DNA from: Paenarthrobacter nicotinovorans
Lineage (GTDB): Bacteria; Actinomycetota; Actinomycetes; Actinomycetales; Micrococcaceae
DNA: 64,000 nt
Reading direction: 5' to 3'
Assembly (NCBI RefSeq): GCF_021919345.1
Contig: NZ_CP089293.1
Coordinates: 4,252,185-4,316,184 of the forward strand
A program made the position numbers and the translations under genes. Below the pieces are notes generated by a model. The model was given only the letters and a program-made list of their open reading frames with translations. It made no database searches and was not told the DNA's origin. Below, piece after piece: positions 51,530-60,328 of this stretch (the stretch's first letter is position 1; each line of letters opens with the position of its first letter).

Positions 51530-51583
51530 GTGGCTGCCCCGAAAGCCGCAGCATCGACTAAGGAAGAGGTTCACGCCACGTGA
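51530..51583 (+). CDS. 17-codon upstream ORF coupled to trxB
   Basis: GTG to TGA reading MAAPKAAASTKEEVHAT (GTG as Met). It starts at the predicted transcription start of the sigma-R-type promoter, so it may be translated from a leaderless end. Its TGA overlaps the GTG of trxB (GTGA). It could serve to load ribosomes onto trxB rather than encode a functional peptide. Confidence 0.45.
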   Translation: MAAPKAAASTKEEVHAT

Positions 51584-52536
51584 GCATTGCAGAAAACAGC
51601 GCATCGCAGGTGCGTGACGTCATCATCGTAGGTTCAGGCCCCGCCGGCTACACAGCCGCTGTTTACACCGCCCGTGCCAACATGAAGCCTCTGCTCATTG
51701 CCGGTTCCGTCACTGCCGGTGGCGAACTGATGAACACCACGGACGTTGAGAACTACCCGGGATTCCCTGATGGCATCATGGGCCCGGACCTTATGGAGAA
51801 CTTCGAGAAGCAGGCTGCCCGATTCGGCACTGAAATTCAGTTCGAGGACGTCACCGAGCTGGATCTCGACGGCGACATCAAGACCGTCACCATCGGCACG
51901 GGGGAGACCTTCCAGGCGAAGGCCATTATCCTGTCCACCGGTTCGGCGTACCGCGAACTCGGTCTGCCCAACGAGAAGCGACTCTCAGGCCACGGCGTTA
52001 GCTGGTGTGCAACCTGCGACGGTTTCTTCTTCAAGGATCAGGACATCGCAGTGATCGGTGGTGGCGACTCCGCGATGGAAGAAGCACTCTTCCTCACCAA
52101 GTTCGCCAAGTCGGTCACCGTTGTCCACCGCCGCGACACCCTGAAGGCTTCCAAGATCATGGGTGACCGCGCCCAGGCTCACGAGAAGATCAAGTTCGTC
52201 TGGAACACGGCTGTTGAAGACGTCCTCGGTGAGGATAAGGTCACTGGCCTGAAGCTGAAGAACCTGGTGGACGGAACCGAGTCCGAGCTCGCAGTTACGG
52301 GTGTTTTCGTGGCTATCGGCAACGATCCACGTACGGATCTGGTCAAGGGCAAAGTCGAACTGACTCCCGAGGGAACCATCGCCGTTGAGGGTCGTAGTTC
52401 GCGGACCAACATCAAGGGTGTGTTTGCTGCGGGCGACGTCATCGATCCGACTTACCGCCAGGCCATCACGGCTTCCGGTTCCGGTTGTGTCGCAGCCCTC
52501 GACGTCGAACACTACCTCGCAGACCTGCACTCCTAA
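51580..52536 (+). CDS. trxB: Thioredoxin reductase
   Basis: A 318-residue low-molecular-weight thioredoxin reductase. FAD-binding motif VGSGPAGYTAAVYTARANM near residue 18, redox centre WCATCDGFF (Cys143 and Cys146), NADPH motif VIGGGDSAMEEAL, and the C-terminal FAAGDVIDPTYRQAITA. It reduces thioredoxin with NADPH. The GTG start overlaps the stop of the upstream mini-ORF. Controlled by the sigma-R-like promoter and co-transcribed with trxA. Confidence 0.97.
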   Translation: MSIAENSASQVRDVIIVGSGPAGYTAAVYTARANMKPLLIAGSVTAGGELMNTTDVENYPGFPDGIMGPDLMENFEKQAARFGTEIQFEDVTELDLDGDIKTVTIGTGETFQAKAIILSTGSAYRELGLPNEKRLSGHGVSWCATCDGFFFKDQDIAVIGGGDSAMEEALFLTKFAKSVTVVHRRDTLKASKIMGDRAQAHEKIKFVWNTAVEDVLGEDKVTGLKLKNLVDGTESELAVTGVFVAIGNDPRTDLVKGKVELTPEGTIAVEGRSSRTNIKGVFAAGDVIDPTYRQAITASGSGCVAALDVEHYLADLHS

Positions 52537-52570
52537 GCTGCATCCAAGCAACCATACGAAGGGAAAAGTT

Positions 52571-52897
52571 ATGAGCAACGCAAAAGACGTAACTGACGCA
52601 AGCTTCAGCACGGATGTCCTGGCTTCTGAGAAGCCGGTCATCGTGGACTTCTGGGCAGAGTGGTGCGGCCCCTGCCGCAAACTCGGTCCCATCCTCGACG
52701 AGATCTCCGTTGAGTACAGCGAGAAGGTTGACGTCGTAAAGCTGAACGTCGATGACAACCCGGCAATCGCTGCCGAGTACGGCATCACTTCCATCCCTGC
52801 TGTGTACCTGTTCAGCGGGGGAGAAGTGAAGAGCACCGTGATCGGCGCCAAGCCGAAGCAGTTCTTCGAAAAGGAATTCGCGGACGTCCTGTCCTAA
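52571..52897 (+). CDS. trxA: Thioredoxin
   Basis: A 108-residue classical thioredoxin with WAEWCGPCRKLGP (Cys32 and Cys35) and the cis-Pro loop GITSIPAVYLF. It is 34 bp downstream of trxB and closed by a strong terminator. It supplies electrons for disulfide reduction and ribonucleotide reductase. Confidence 0.97.
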   Translation: MSNAKDVTDASFSTDVLASEKPVIVDFWAEWCGPCRKLGPILDEISVEYSEKVDVVKLNVDDNPAIAAEYGITSIPAVYLFSGGEVKSTVIGAKPKQFFEKEFADVLS

Positions 52898-52926
52898 GGC
52901 TTACGCCGCAACCGGATAGTCTGCAG

Positions 52927-52968
52927 CCGGCGGTTCCGCTCCCCAAGGGGCGCGGGACCGCCGGTTTT
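52927..52968 (+). terminator. Terminator of the trxBA operon
   Basis: CCGGCGGTTCCGC pairs with GCGGGACCGCCGG across a loop that itself holds CCCC/GGGG, followed by TTTTTTG. It lies 30 bp after the trxA stop. Confidence 0.88.
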
Positions 52969-53060
52969 TTGTTGTTAGTAAAGATCAGCCTCTACCAGTC
53001 TCATACCTGCCAGTGCATCGGCTGGAAGCGTTCTGTTGCATGCGACGGCGAATTAGCGCC

Positions 53061-53085
53061 TTTCCCTACCTGGGGTAGGGGGAAA
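53061..53085. other. Hairpin in the trxA-parS interval
   Basis: TTCCCTACC and GGTAGGGGGAA-type arms form a short stem around TGG. No T-tract follows. Role unknown. Confidence 0.35.
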
Positions 53086-53108
53086 TCGCACAAACCTCCC
53101 TCATATCC

Positions 53109-53190
53109 GACCCTCCTCCACACCCCAGCCCCTTCCCACCCGACCCTCCTCCACAAACCGGCCCCTTCCCACCCGACCCTCCTCCACATC
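53109..53190. repeat. Pyrimidine-rich repeat with 33-bp period
   Basis: GACCCTCCTCCACA recurs at 53109, 53142 and 53175, and between copies is a CCCCTTCCCACCC element. It is related in composition and order to the 32-bp units at 26336-26431 (ACCCT-x-CTCACA, then CCCTTCAACCC), so the two arrays look like members of one dispersed family. Confidence 0.75.
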
Positions 53191-53687
53191 ACTTCTTCTG
53201 TCTGTAAGCGCGAATAGCCCCGCCGCCCGACAGTGCGCGTAACGTGATGCACGCGAAGCTCAGAGTTGATGCCGATTCGACCGCGAGCTAAGTCCTGAGA
53301 CAACCCGAATGGTGTGGTCATGGCTCCTCCATAGATCAAGGGGCCGCAAGTATTCTCACGTTCTGGCCGAAGAGGGGCAAGTTGCGGCCTGGGAGGGCTA
53401 TGGGATGACCCAGCACCTGGGCTCAGCTAAGAAGAGTGACAGCTTCGTCTTTGGTAGAGGCCGGTGTTCCCATTTGGGATGTGTACCTCGCCGCACCATT
53501 ACGGAGACGACGCTGATGGAGTCGAGAATCAGAGCTTTCGCGGCAAGAGCGCGGCCTTCAAAGCCCAAGTTCAGATGTAGTGACGAGTGGATCAGCCCAC
53601 TTCCTGCGTCACAATGACATCTAGCGTTTCTAACAGAGCAAGAGGGCGATCGAAGTTCCTATTCGGAATTCGGTAGGAGGGGCCTCC

Positions 53688-53703
53688 TGTTTCACGTGAA
53701 ACG
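53688..53703. promoter_or_regulatory. parS site 1
   Basis: TGTTTCACGTGAAACG: intact 14-bp palindromic core GTTTCACGTGAAAC, the ParB loading sequence. Confidence 0.93.
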
Positions 53704-53741
53704 ACCTCCAGGCACTGAAATGGCCGGCACCCTCTGCTCGG

Positions 53742-53757
53742 AGTTTCACGTGAAACA
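53742..53757. promoter_or_regulatory. parS site 2
   Basis: AGTTTCACGTGAAACA with an intact 14-bp core, 54 bp from site 1. Confidence 0.93.
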
Positions 53758-54369
53758 GGACCAATCGGATCCGTTCGACACCACGGTGATAGCACTACGG
53801 CAGCACTACGGGGTAGGCCAACGGCGACTGAATCCGATCCCGACAATTGGATTCATTCACGGTCTCATCCGGAAATGCAACGGAATGGATGTCTCAGGTT
53901 CCAACGATGAAGTATGCGCTGCGGTCGGCGAGCAGCCGTACCACCGGCTGCACAGCAAACGCGTATGCGCCTTCAGCGCTATCGGCGGCCTCGGAAGTCC
54001 TTTCAACGGTCCCTACCGGGACGTATGCCCTCAGGGAGGCCTCTCCGGATGCTCAGCGGGCCTTGTAAGGCGATCGCGGCCTTTCCCGAACCAGATTCCG
54101 AAGCAGCGGCATGCTGTCCGCTCTAGGCGTGCTTCCATGGCTGCCAGAGCCCTGAAGTGGCATGAAGTGGCAGAGTTGCGACCAACAGCCTCTAGGCTAG
54201 TGTAGAAGCGCTCGTATGACCCGGAGTATCCCTTTAGACGACTTCCGCGAACTGAAGGTTCAAGACTCTGAACCAGGCCCATTCGCGAAAGCATCAGAAC
54301 GTTCCACCTCCAAGCAGACTCGTTCCGAGGAGACCTCTCCGCGGTAACCCCACAGAGACACGGATTGTC

Positions 54370-54385
54370 TGTTTCACGTGAAACG
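54370..54385. promoter_or_regulatory. parS site 3
   Basis: TGTTTCACGTGAAACG with an intact 14-bp core. Confidence 0.93.
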
Positions 54386-54830
54386 TATCCTTAATTTCAC
54401 GACGACCAGTGTCCCGGGAAGCACACTCGAATCTGATCACAAGCAAGACATCCCATGACTGCCGCCGTTAGGACTCTTGCTGCTTGCTGCTGTGGAGCGG
54501 GCATCTCGTGAGGAGCACGGCGCGTGACCGGAACGCCCATGGGGCTTGCTGCTTTGCCTTTTGAATCGAAGCCACCGAGAAGTAGCTCAAGGGCGGGATT
54601 GCCTCTTCTCTGAGGATGATCGTGTCACCCGACCGCAAGAGTGTTCAGCCTGACGGCCCAAGCCCATGTCGACGATCGCAGCAGGTCTACAAGACGCCTT
54701 GTGATTTCAGGTATTCAGCTGTCGGATTGGCGGGTACGCCGTCAGCGTGTCCAGATTCCGCACATTGCCCTGTGGGCTAAAGGCGACAACTCTTCGCGAG
54801 GGAACGTCAACGGCATGCCCGCCTTTGGGT

Positions 54831-54846
54831 CGTTTCACGTGAAACC
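54831..54846. promoter_or_regulatory. parS site 4
   Basis: CGTTTCACGTGAAACC with an intact 14-bp core. Confidence 0.93.
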
Positions 54847-55405
54847 GAACCACAGAACGCTCTCTAGCCAGCGACTACGGAGGGCACCTATTCTCTCAGT
54901 AGACTCTGAGCGGCTCCTCACTGAACCCGTGGTGTGAGGCGTACTGCGACGATGCCTACTACGACGGCCGAATAGGATCACGAGATACTTGCCCATGCTG
55001 AACCCGGCTTCTGGTTGCTGAGGCAGGGGAACTCTGTCAGCTACTCGGCCCCTACACCACACTGACTGCGGCCACGGTTCAGTGTCTCCAGGTGGCGCAC
55101 TGTTTATGCGGAGCTAGGAGAATGCATGTGCGTCAACATGAGGCAGCTCGTATCTCAGTCGCTATGGCTATCCGTGACAGAACATCCGATGATTCACGCA
55201 CCTAGGTGCTCGGCATCTTAGGCACGTTCGGCGCAATGCTCCGTCAGCAGCCACAGGTGTCGGCCGTCATTCCAGTTCTGTCATCCCAAGCTGAGACCGG
55301 GAGGGGATCACCCTACCGTCCGCGCCAATCGCCGGCCTAGGCGAAGGCCTCAACTCTGTCGTGCTCTCGGATGGATCAGGATCGATCCTAGCCGTCATTC
55401 CCAAG

Positions 55406-55464
55406 TTATCCGCAGGAGAGCCCTCTTCTTATGCACATAGTTATCCACAGGCTTATCCACTGCG
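55406..55464 (+). promoter_or_regulatory. DnaA-box cluster A in the parS region
   Basis: TTATCCGCA (55406), TTATCCACA (55441, perfect) and TTATCCACT (55453), all in the same orientation. The tract 55442-55464 is repeated exactly at 55776-55798. Confidence 0.7.
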
Positions 55465-55761
55465 GGTGTTCAATCTCACCATCCCACTAGGATAGCCAAG
55501 ACAGTGGGACATCTGTGGCATCTTTTCGTGAAGTTGCTTCCAATGCACAGGGCCCAAACTGATTGGGCTCGAAAGTTCCGAAATTGCGCAAGAATACAGC
55601 GCTTTTACGTGTCATAAACCCCTGTTGAAGGTCAATTTCCTCCAGTCGGGATCACCCCGAGAACAGGCCTTGCCGCATCACTTCAGACCATCCGGCGGGC
55701 GGGCTCTGAGGAGGCCGCCGAGTCATATTCGCTCACTCACTCGACCCGCATCGGCCGAACG

Positions 55762-55798
55762 TTATCCCCAAAGATATCCACAGGCTTATCCACTGCGA
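55762..55798 (+). promoter_or_regulatory. DnaA-box cluster B in the parS region
   Basis: TTATCCCCA (55762), ATATCCACA (55774) and TTATCCACT (55786), same orientation as cluster A. It shares an exact 23-bp direct repeat with cluster A at 334-bp distance. Confidence 0.7.
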
Positions 55799-55851
55799 TA
55801 TGCACAGTTGTAACGGACGGTTTAAACCACTACGAGGTAATGGTCCTCTCT

Positions 55852-55867
55852 TCGTTCACGTGAAACA
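55852..55867. promoter_or_regulatory. Degenerate parS site 5
   Basis: TCGTTCACGTGAAACA keeps the right half and centre but differs from the consensus at two left-arm bases. Binding would be weak if any. Confidence 0.55.
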
Positions 55868-56965
55868 AGTCGGGGACGACGGCTCCTATGCAGCGACTGC
55901 AGGTGCGCCGGCTGATGGCGTCGTAGTAGGGCAGCCGTCTACTCAGCCTCCTAAAAAGCCAGTCGTCGAATCGCCAGAACAATAGTGTGTGCATGCGGGC
56001 TCAATATTCGTCATCAACATCCGACCAATTCAAGCCTCGACCCCGTACTCAGCGTACGCGATCCAGGGTGCGTAGTACGGGGGAGTGTAGGGACGGATGC
56101 CGGATACTGCCGGCCTAGCCAGAATCCCCACGGCGGAGACGATGAGATTGCACAGAGCAGAACGCCTACGGACGGAACGAAGTATAGGTTGTCCAAGACC
56201 ACCTAGGCCCGTTATTCACCTCTGAAGGTGCCAACCTGGGCTGGCTCATGGCTCATAGGGCCTTCGACACTCCCGACACCCATGGACGCTCCGAGACCTC
56301 GCTAGCCCAAGCTTTGGGGGAGTAGTCAACATCGCTAGATGAGTGGCCGCGGCTGAGCCATCACCGAGACGCTGGATCACTATAGGACTCCACACACCCA
56401 CGGTGCTGTACACCGTAACTACCCAGATGCTCGACTCCACAGCTCGAACAGCGCTGTGACAACCATTCAATTGAGGACTACGCCTAGCCATTTGGGCAAT
56501 CGAACGTTCACTGCCACACCTTAGCCGCGTTGCTGCTGTTCCGACGATGGCACCGGCATATGCCAATGGCCCTTCCGAGGACACTCTGGTTGGCTGCGAG
56601 CCAGGGAACTATGCGAGCATCCAGCCCAACCAGTTACGGCGGCTGCTTCGCACTTGGTGCGACGCGACCTATCTGGTTCTCCGGACCTGCCGGACTATGT
56701 GCGACGGGTCGGCCATCCGTGCTTCTTATCATCCTGCACCCTGCAGCAGTGTCTCATGACTCCAAGACAACGAGGCCAGCGAAGTCCGGGTCCGCAGTCG
56801 CCAGCTCTGCAGGCACCCTCAGGCAAAGTCCGGTTGCAGCTAAGACGGTCTATGCAGACCGCTAGGCCCAGACGCCAGCAACATTCCTCTGGCCCAGAGT
56901 ATGCGGAGCAACCTCCTTAGAGGACAATGTGAACCCTATTCCGTTTTAGTAGATTTGTATGGCAA

Positions 56966-56981
56966 TGTTTCACGTGAAACA
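56966..56981. promoter_or_regulatory. parS site 6
   Basis: TGTTTCACGTGAAACA, a perfect 16-bp parS. Confidence 0.95.
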
Positions 56982-57144
56982 GACGGGAAACTGAGCCCCC
57001 ACGGCTTGGGATATCGAATGTAGAAGCGTGGGAGGAGACTGATCCTGACCCGAATCAGAAGGATCCTATGCCTAGTCCAAAGGCAGTGATACGACTCAGC
57101 CAAGGAGGCAAACCAGCGGACCATAGCCCTACGGTCAGTCTGGG

Positions 57145-57160
57145 TGTTTCACGTGAAACC
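57145..57160. promoter_or_regulatory. parS site 7
   Basis: TGTTTCACGTGAAACC with an intact 14-bp core. Confidence 0.93.
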
Positions 57161-57381
57161 AGCAATGTCAAAGTACAAGATGTATCACTGCAGGCACCGC
57201 ATCTCCGTAAACAGGTACGCATGGACCTCTCGGGCATTCTCTGTCGCCGCTGGCTGCTGTAAGGTTCGTTCCTCAGTTGTGTCCAGGGCGACTTGAAGGG
57301 GATCGCCTATGGCCGGAAGAGTGCTTTTGGCGCTGCACGGCGCATTGCGCTGATTTCGACACGGAGAATAGGGCGGCCGCA

Positions 57382-57397
57382 GGTTTCACGTGAAACA
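57382..57397. promoter_or_regulatory. parS site 8
   Basis: GGTTTCACGTGAAACA with an intact 14-bp core. Confidence 0.93.
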
Positions 57398-57645
57398 CCG
57401 TGAACATCTGGCGTGGTTTCAGATACCGGCGGAACAAACCTGTGCTCCCAGCACATGGAATCCCGAGTTATTCCAATATCAAGATCTTAGGTAGACGTCC
57501 CGGCACTAAATCATGATTTCGACCAACTGCTAAGAGAGCTGACAGCTCAGACACCCAAAGAGAGGGCCTAACCACAGCGCGAGACGCTACTGAGACGGCA
57601 TCTGTATGAGTAGATTGCCGGAGATTTCTAGACCCCGGCACTGCG

Positions 57646-57661
57646 TGTTTCACGTGAAACA
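57646..57661. promoter_or_regulatory. parS site 9
   Basis: TGTTTCACGTGAAACA, perfect 16-bp parS, about 215 bp from the parB stop codon. Confidence 0.95.
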
Positions 57662-57829
57662 CGCCAGTCCTAGTCAAATCAGTTAGTCAGCCCCACTCTG
57701 CGATGCACCAACACCCAGCGCCGGCGCGGATCGAGAGAACCGTTCCGCGCGCCCGCCGGGAATGAAACGGTGCCTCACGGTGCAAGGCCAGAAACCCCCA
57801 AAAAGGGCACATCGATCTGGAAAGAGAGG

Positions 57830-57858
57830 AAGGGCCCCACTCAATGAGTGGAGCCCTT
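57830..57858 (-). terminator. Terminator of parAB
   Basis: On the minus strand AAGGGC-T-CCACTCA/TGAGTGG-G-GCCCTT forms a stem about 18 bp after the parB stop, followed by CCTCTCTTTCC. It marks the right boundary of the gene-free region. Confidence 0.7.
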
Positions 57859-57876
57859 CAGTAATTGCGCGTTAGC

Positions 57877-59118
57877 TTAGTCTTCAGAACCCGGACCCAG
57901 AACATCCATAATGCGGTTGAGGTCCTCAACGCTGGCGAACTCGATGCTTACTCGTCCCTTACGGGCGCCCAAAGTGATCTTCACATTCGTGTCCAAACGG
58001 TCCGAAAGTGAGGAAGCGAGGTAATCGAGCCGCTCATGCCGAGCATTTGGCTTGGGAATGCTGCTCTTCGCGGGCGTGGTGGGATCCTGGTAAAGCGTCA
58101 CTGCCTCTTCGGTGGCACGCACAGACATACCCTCGGCGACAATACGCTGCGCCAGGCGTTCCATTGCGGCCGCATCCGGAAGGGCAAGCAAAGCCCGTGC
58201 ATGGCCTGCGGATAGGACACCAGCGGCCACACGACGCTGCACCAACGGCGGAAGCTTGAGGAGGCGCAGTGTATTGGAGACCTGCGGGCGTGAGCGGCCG
58301 ATGCGATCTGCCAGCTGCTCGTGCGTAGTACCAAAGTCCTCCAAGAGCTGCTGATACGCTGCAGCTTCTTCCAAGGGGTTCAGCTGGCTACGGTGCAGGT
58401 TCTCCAGAAGAGCATCTCGGAGAAGGTCGTCGTCCGTGGTATCCCGGACAATCGCAGGAATGGTTTCCAGCCCTGCGGCCTGTACTGCCCGCCACCGACG
58501 CTCGCCCATAACGAGCTCGTACGGTTCTCCACCCTTTTCGGTTGAGGTTCGTACAACAATTGGCTGGAGAACCCCTATTTCCCGAACGGAGTGAACCAGT
58601 TCAGCCATGTCGTCCTCATCGAAGACGGAGCGGGGCTGTTTACGGTTCGGATGGATATCACCGACCGGGATCTCAGCGAACCGAGCCCCGGGAACCTCCA
58701 CCAACTCGACGTCGTTGCTTTGGGGTGCCGAGGGAGCCTTTGCACGAGCTGAGGGAACCTGGACATCTGCATCCGAAGAAGGCACGGGCTGTTCGACGGC
58801 AGTGGACGCAGCGTCGGCAGAACGTTTCGCGCTGGACTTGGCAGCAGGCGTCTTGGCTGACGCGCTCTTGGCCGGTGACTTCGCCGCAGGGGCCTTGGTT
58901 TTTGACGTCGCGGGTGATGACTTCGCAGCTGCCGGCGCTGAATCGGCAGGCACCGACTCCTCACGCGGAGATTCAACTGTCGGTTCCGAGGCCCTACGTG
59001 CTTCCGGGAAGAACAGGTCCACGGGGCGGGACGGCGCTGAGCCATTTCCCTGGGCCGCGGCCGAGCTAGGAATGAGAGCCCCAAGACCCCTGCCGAGGCC
59101 CCTTCGCTTTTCGCTCAT
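57877..59118 (-). CDS. parB: Chromosome-partitioning protein ParB
   Basis: A 413-residue Spo0J/ParB. It opens with the conserved basic [19 protein letters not shown], then an Ala/Pro/Lys-rich linker (about 30-140). The CTPase/N-terminal domain has IRPNRKQPR-type [16 protein letters not shown] and [12 protein letters not shown]. The HTH region is [19 protein letters not shown] with GHARALLAL; a C-terminal dimerisation domain follows ([19 protein letters not shown]). It loads at parS as a sliding clamp. The long linker is typical of actinobacteria. Confidence 0.97.
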   Translation of the reverse strand: MSEKRRGLGRGLGALIPSSAAAQGNGSAPSRPVDLFFPEARRASEPTVESPREESVPADSAPAAAKSSPATSKTKAPAAKSPAKSASAKTPAAKSSAKRSADAASTAVEQPVPSSDADVQVPSARAKAPSAPQSNDVELVEVPGARFAEIPVGDIHPNRKQPRSVFDEDDMAELVHSVREIGVLQPIVVRTSTEKGGEPYELVMGERRWRAVQAAGLETIPAIVRDTTDDDLLRDALLENLHRSQLNPLEEAAAYQQLLEDFGTTHEQLADRIGRSRPQVSNTLRLLKLPPLVQRRVAAGVLSAGHARALLALPDAAAMERLAQRIVAEGMSVRATEEAVTLYQDPTTPAKSSIPKPNARHERLDYLASSLSDRLDTNVKITLGARKGRVSIEFASVEDLNRIMDVLGPGSED

Positions 59119-59185
59119 TGATTCATCCCTCCGATGGAATAGCCGAGCACGGACCTGCCCTGGCTGTTGCTGTGTTTCAAGAATT

Positions 59186-60175
59186 CTAACGTTCAGCGAT
59201 TTCGGCTGCGGCTTCCATATAGGACAGCGCGCCGCTCGATGAAGGGTCGTAAGTCATGACGGTCTGCTGGTAGCTCGGCGCCTCAGAGATACGCACCGAG
59301 CGCGGAACCACCGCACTCAGGACCTGTTGGGGGAAGTGCTGGCGTACCTCTGATGCGACCTGTGCGGCAAGGTTCGTCCTGCCGTCATACATCGTGAGCA
59401 GGATGGTCGAGACCACCAAGTCAGCATTGAGGTGTTTCTGGATCATCTCAATGTTCTTGAGTAGCTGACTCAGTCCCTCAAGGGCGTAGTACTCACACTG
59501 AATGGGAATGAGAACCTCACTGGCTGCGCAGAAAGCGTTAACAGTGAGCAGACCCAGGCTGGGAGGGCAATCGATGAAGATGAAGTCCAGACGGCCCTCA
59601 CCGTTCTTCTCTCGTTCCTTGGCATAGACATCAATGGCACGCCGGAGCCTCTGCTCACGGGCCACCAGCGAAACGAGTTCAATCTCAGCGCCAGCCAAGT
59701 GAATGGTCGCCGGCGCGCAGATGAGGTTGGGAATGTCGGGGCATGGGGCCACGACCTCCTTCAACGGAAGATCGTTGATGAGGACGTCGTAGATGCTGTC
59801 TACATCTGCATGGTGCTCAATACCCAGGGCCGTAGATGCGTTTCCCTGCGGATCGATATCGATCACGAGCACGTTGAGGCCTGCCGAGGCCAGGGCTGCT
59901 GCAATGTTCACAGTGGTAGTGGTCTTACCCACCCCGCCTTTTTGGTTGGAAACCGTAAAGATACGTGTCCCTTCCGGCTTGGGAAGTTCACGGCCGATCA
60001 AGCGCTCTCGGCGCCGCGTTTCATTCGCGAGCTGCCGCGCTATTGGGCTGGAATCATCGATGGAATCCATGACGTTCTGCACTCCATCTGAGACGGTTTC
60101 ACGTGAAACTGCAGCGTTTGCAACTGAATCAGTGCGCACAATCGCGGACTGGAGAGACGAAGAGGGTGTAGCCAT
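59186..60175 (-). CDS. parA: Chromosome-partitioning ATPase ParA
   Basis: About 329 residues from the ATG at 60175; an upstream in-frame start at 60241 is less supported. The deviant Walker A is [14 protein letters not shown], with Walker A' [11 protein letters not shown] and Walker [14 protein letters not shown]. It forms a nucleoid-bound dimer that positions ParB-parS complexes. Codons near the start encode Val-Ser-Arg-Glu-Thr through an embedded parS. It is 67 bp upstream of parB in one operon. Confidence 0.95.
   Translation of the reverse strand: MATPSSSLQSAIVRTDSVANAAVSRETVSDGVQNVMDSIDDSSPIARQLANETRRRERLIGRELPKPEGTRIFTVSNQKGGVGKTTTTVNIAAALASAGLNVLVIDIDPQGNASTALGIEHHADVDSIYDVLINDLPLKEVVAPCPDIPNLICAPATIHLAGAEIELVSLVAREQRLRRAIDVYAKEREKNGEGRLDFIFIDCPPSLGLLTVNAFCAASEVLIPIQCEYYALEGLSQLLKNIEMIQKHLNADLVVSTILLTMYDGRTNLAAQVASEVRQHFPQQVLSAVVPRSVRISEAPSYQQTVMTYDPSSSGALSYMEAAAEIAER
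60095..60110. promoter_or_regulatory. parS site 10, inside parA
   Basis: GGTTTCACGTGAAACT, intact 14-bp core at 60096-60109, translated in parA as V-S-R-E-T. It is about 2.4 kb from the main cluster and could let ParB repress or autoregulate the operon. Confidence 0.92.
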
Positions 60176-60328
60176 GGCCCGCGCGGACCCCAAGGACATA
60201 AAGGGGGGTATCCGTTGCGTGGAAGTTTCACTACTGCCCACTGGTCACACTCTCACTCTCATTCGGCGCTTGCTGCCGTTCTCTAGCCTAACCGCTCAGC
60301 CGCCGACACGCGGGAAACCAAGCGGTAT

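Larger units (their letters stand above)
52976..57829. other. Gene-free region with parS and DnaA-box clusters
   Basis: About 4.85 kb without a convincing gene. Open frames here are short, overlap on both strands, lack ribosome-binding sites and show no codon bias. Local GC falls to roughly 45-50% in places, for example 55500-55620, and CTAG words are frequent (about 19 by hand count in 53.6-57.7 kb). The region holds eight intact parS cores, one degenerate parS, two DnaA-box groups and short direct repeats (TGAAGTGGCA twice at 54153-54172; AGCACTACGG twice at 53791-53811). Confidence 0.8.

Noticed and set aside
53001..53339. Minus-strand ORF of 112 residues with WRRVGWEGAG repeats after trxA
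   Set aside because: The repeats are the translation of the 33-bp pyrimidine-rich DNA repeat; no ribosome-binding site or family similarity is seen.
53696..54205. ORF of 169 residues in the parS region
   Set aside because: It runs through a parS site, shows no codon bias or ribosome-binding site and resembles no family; a by-product of the gene-free tract.
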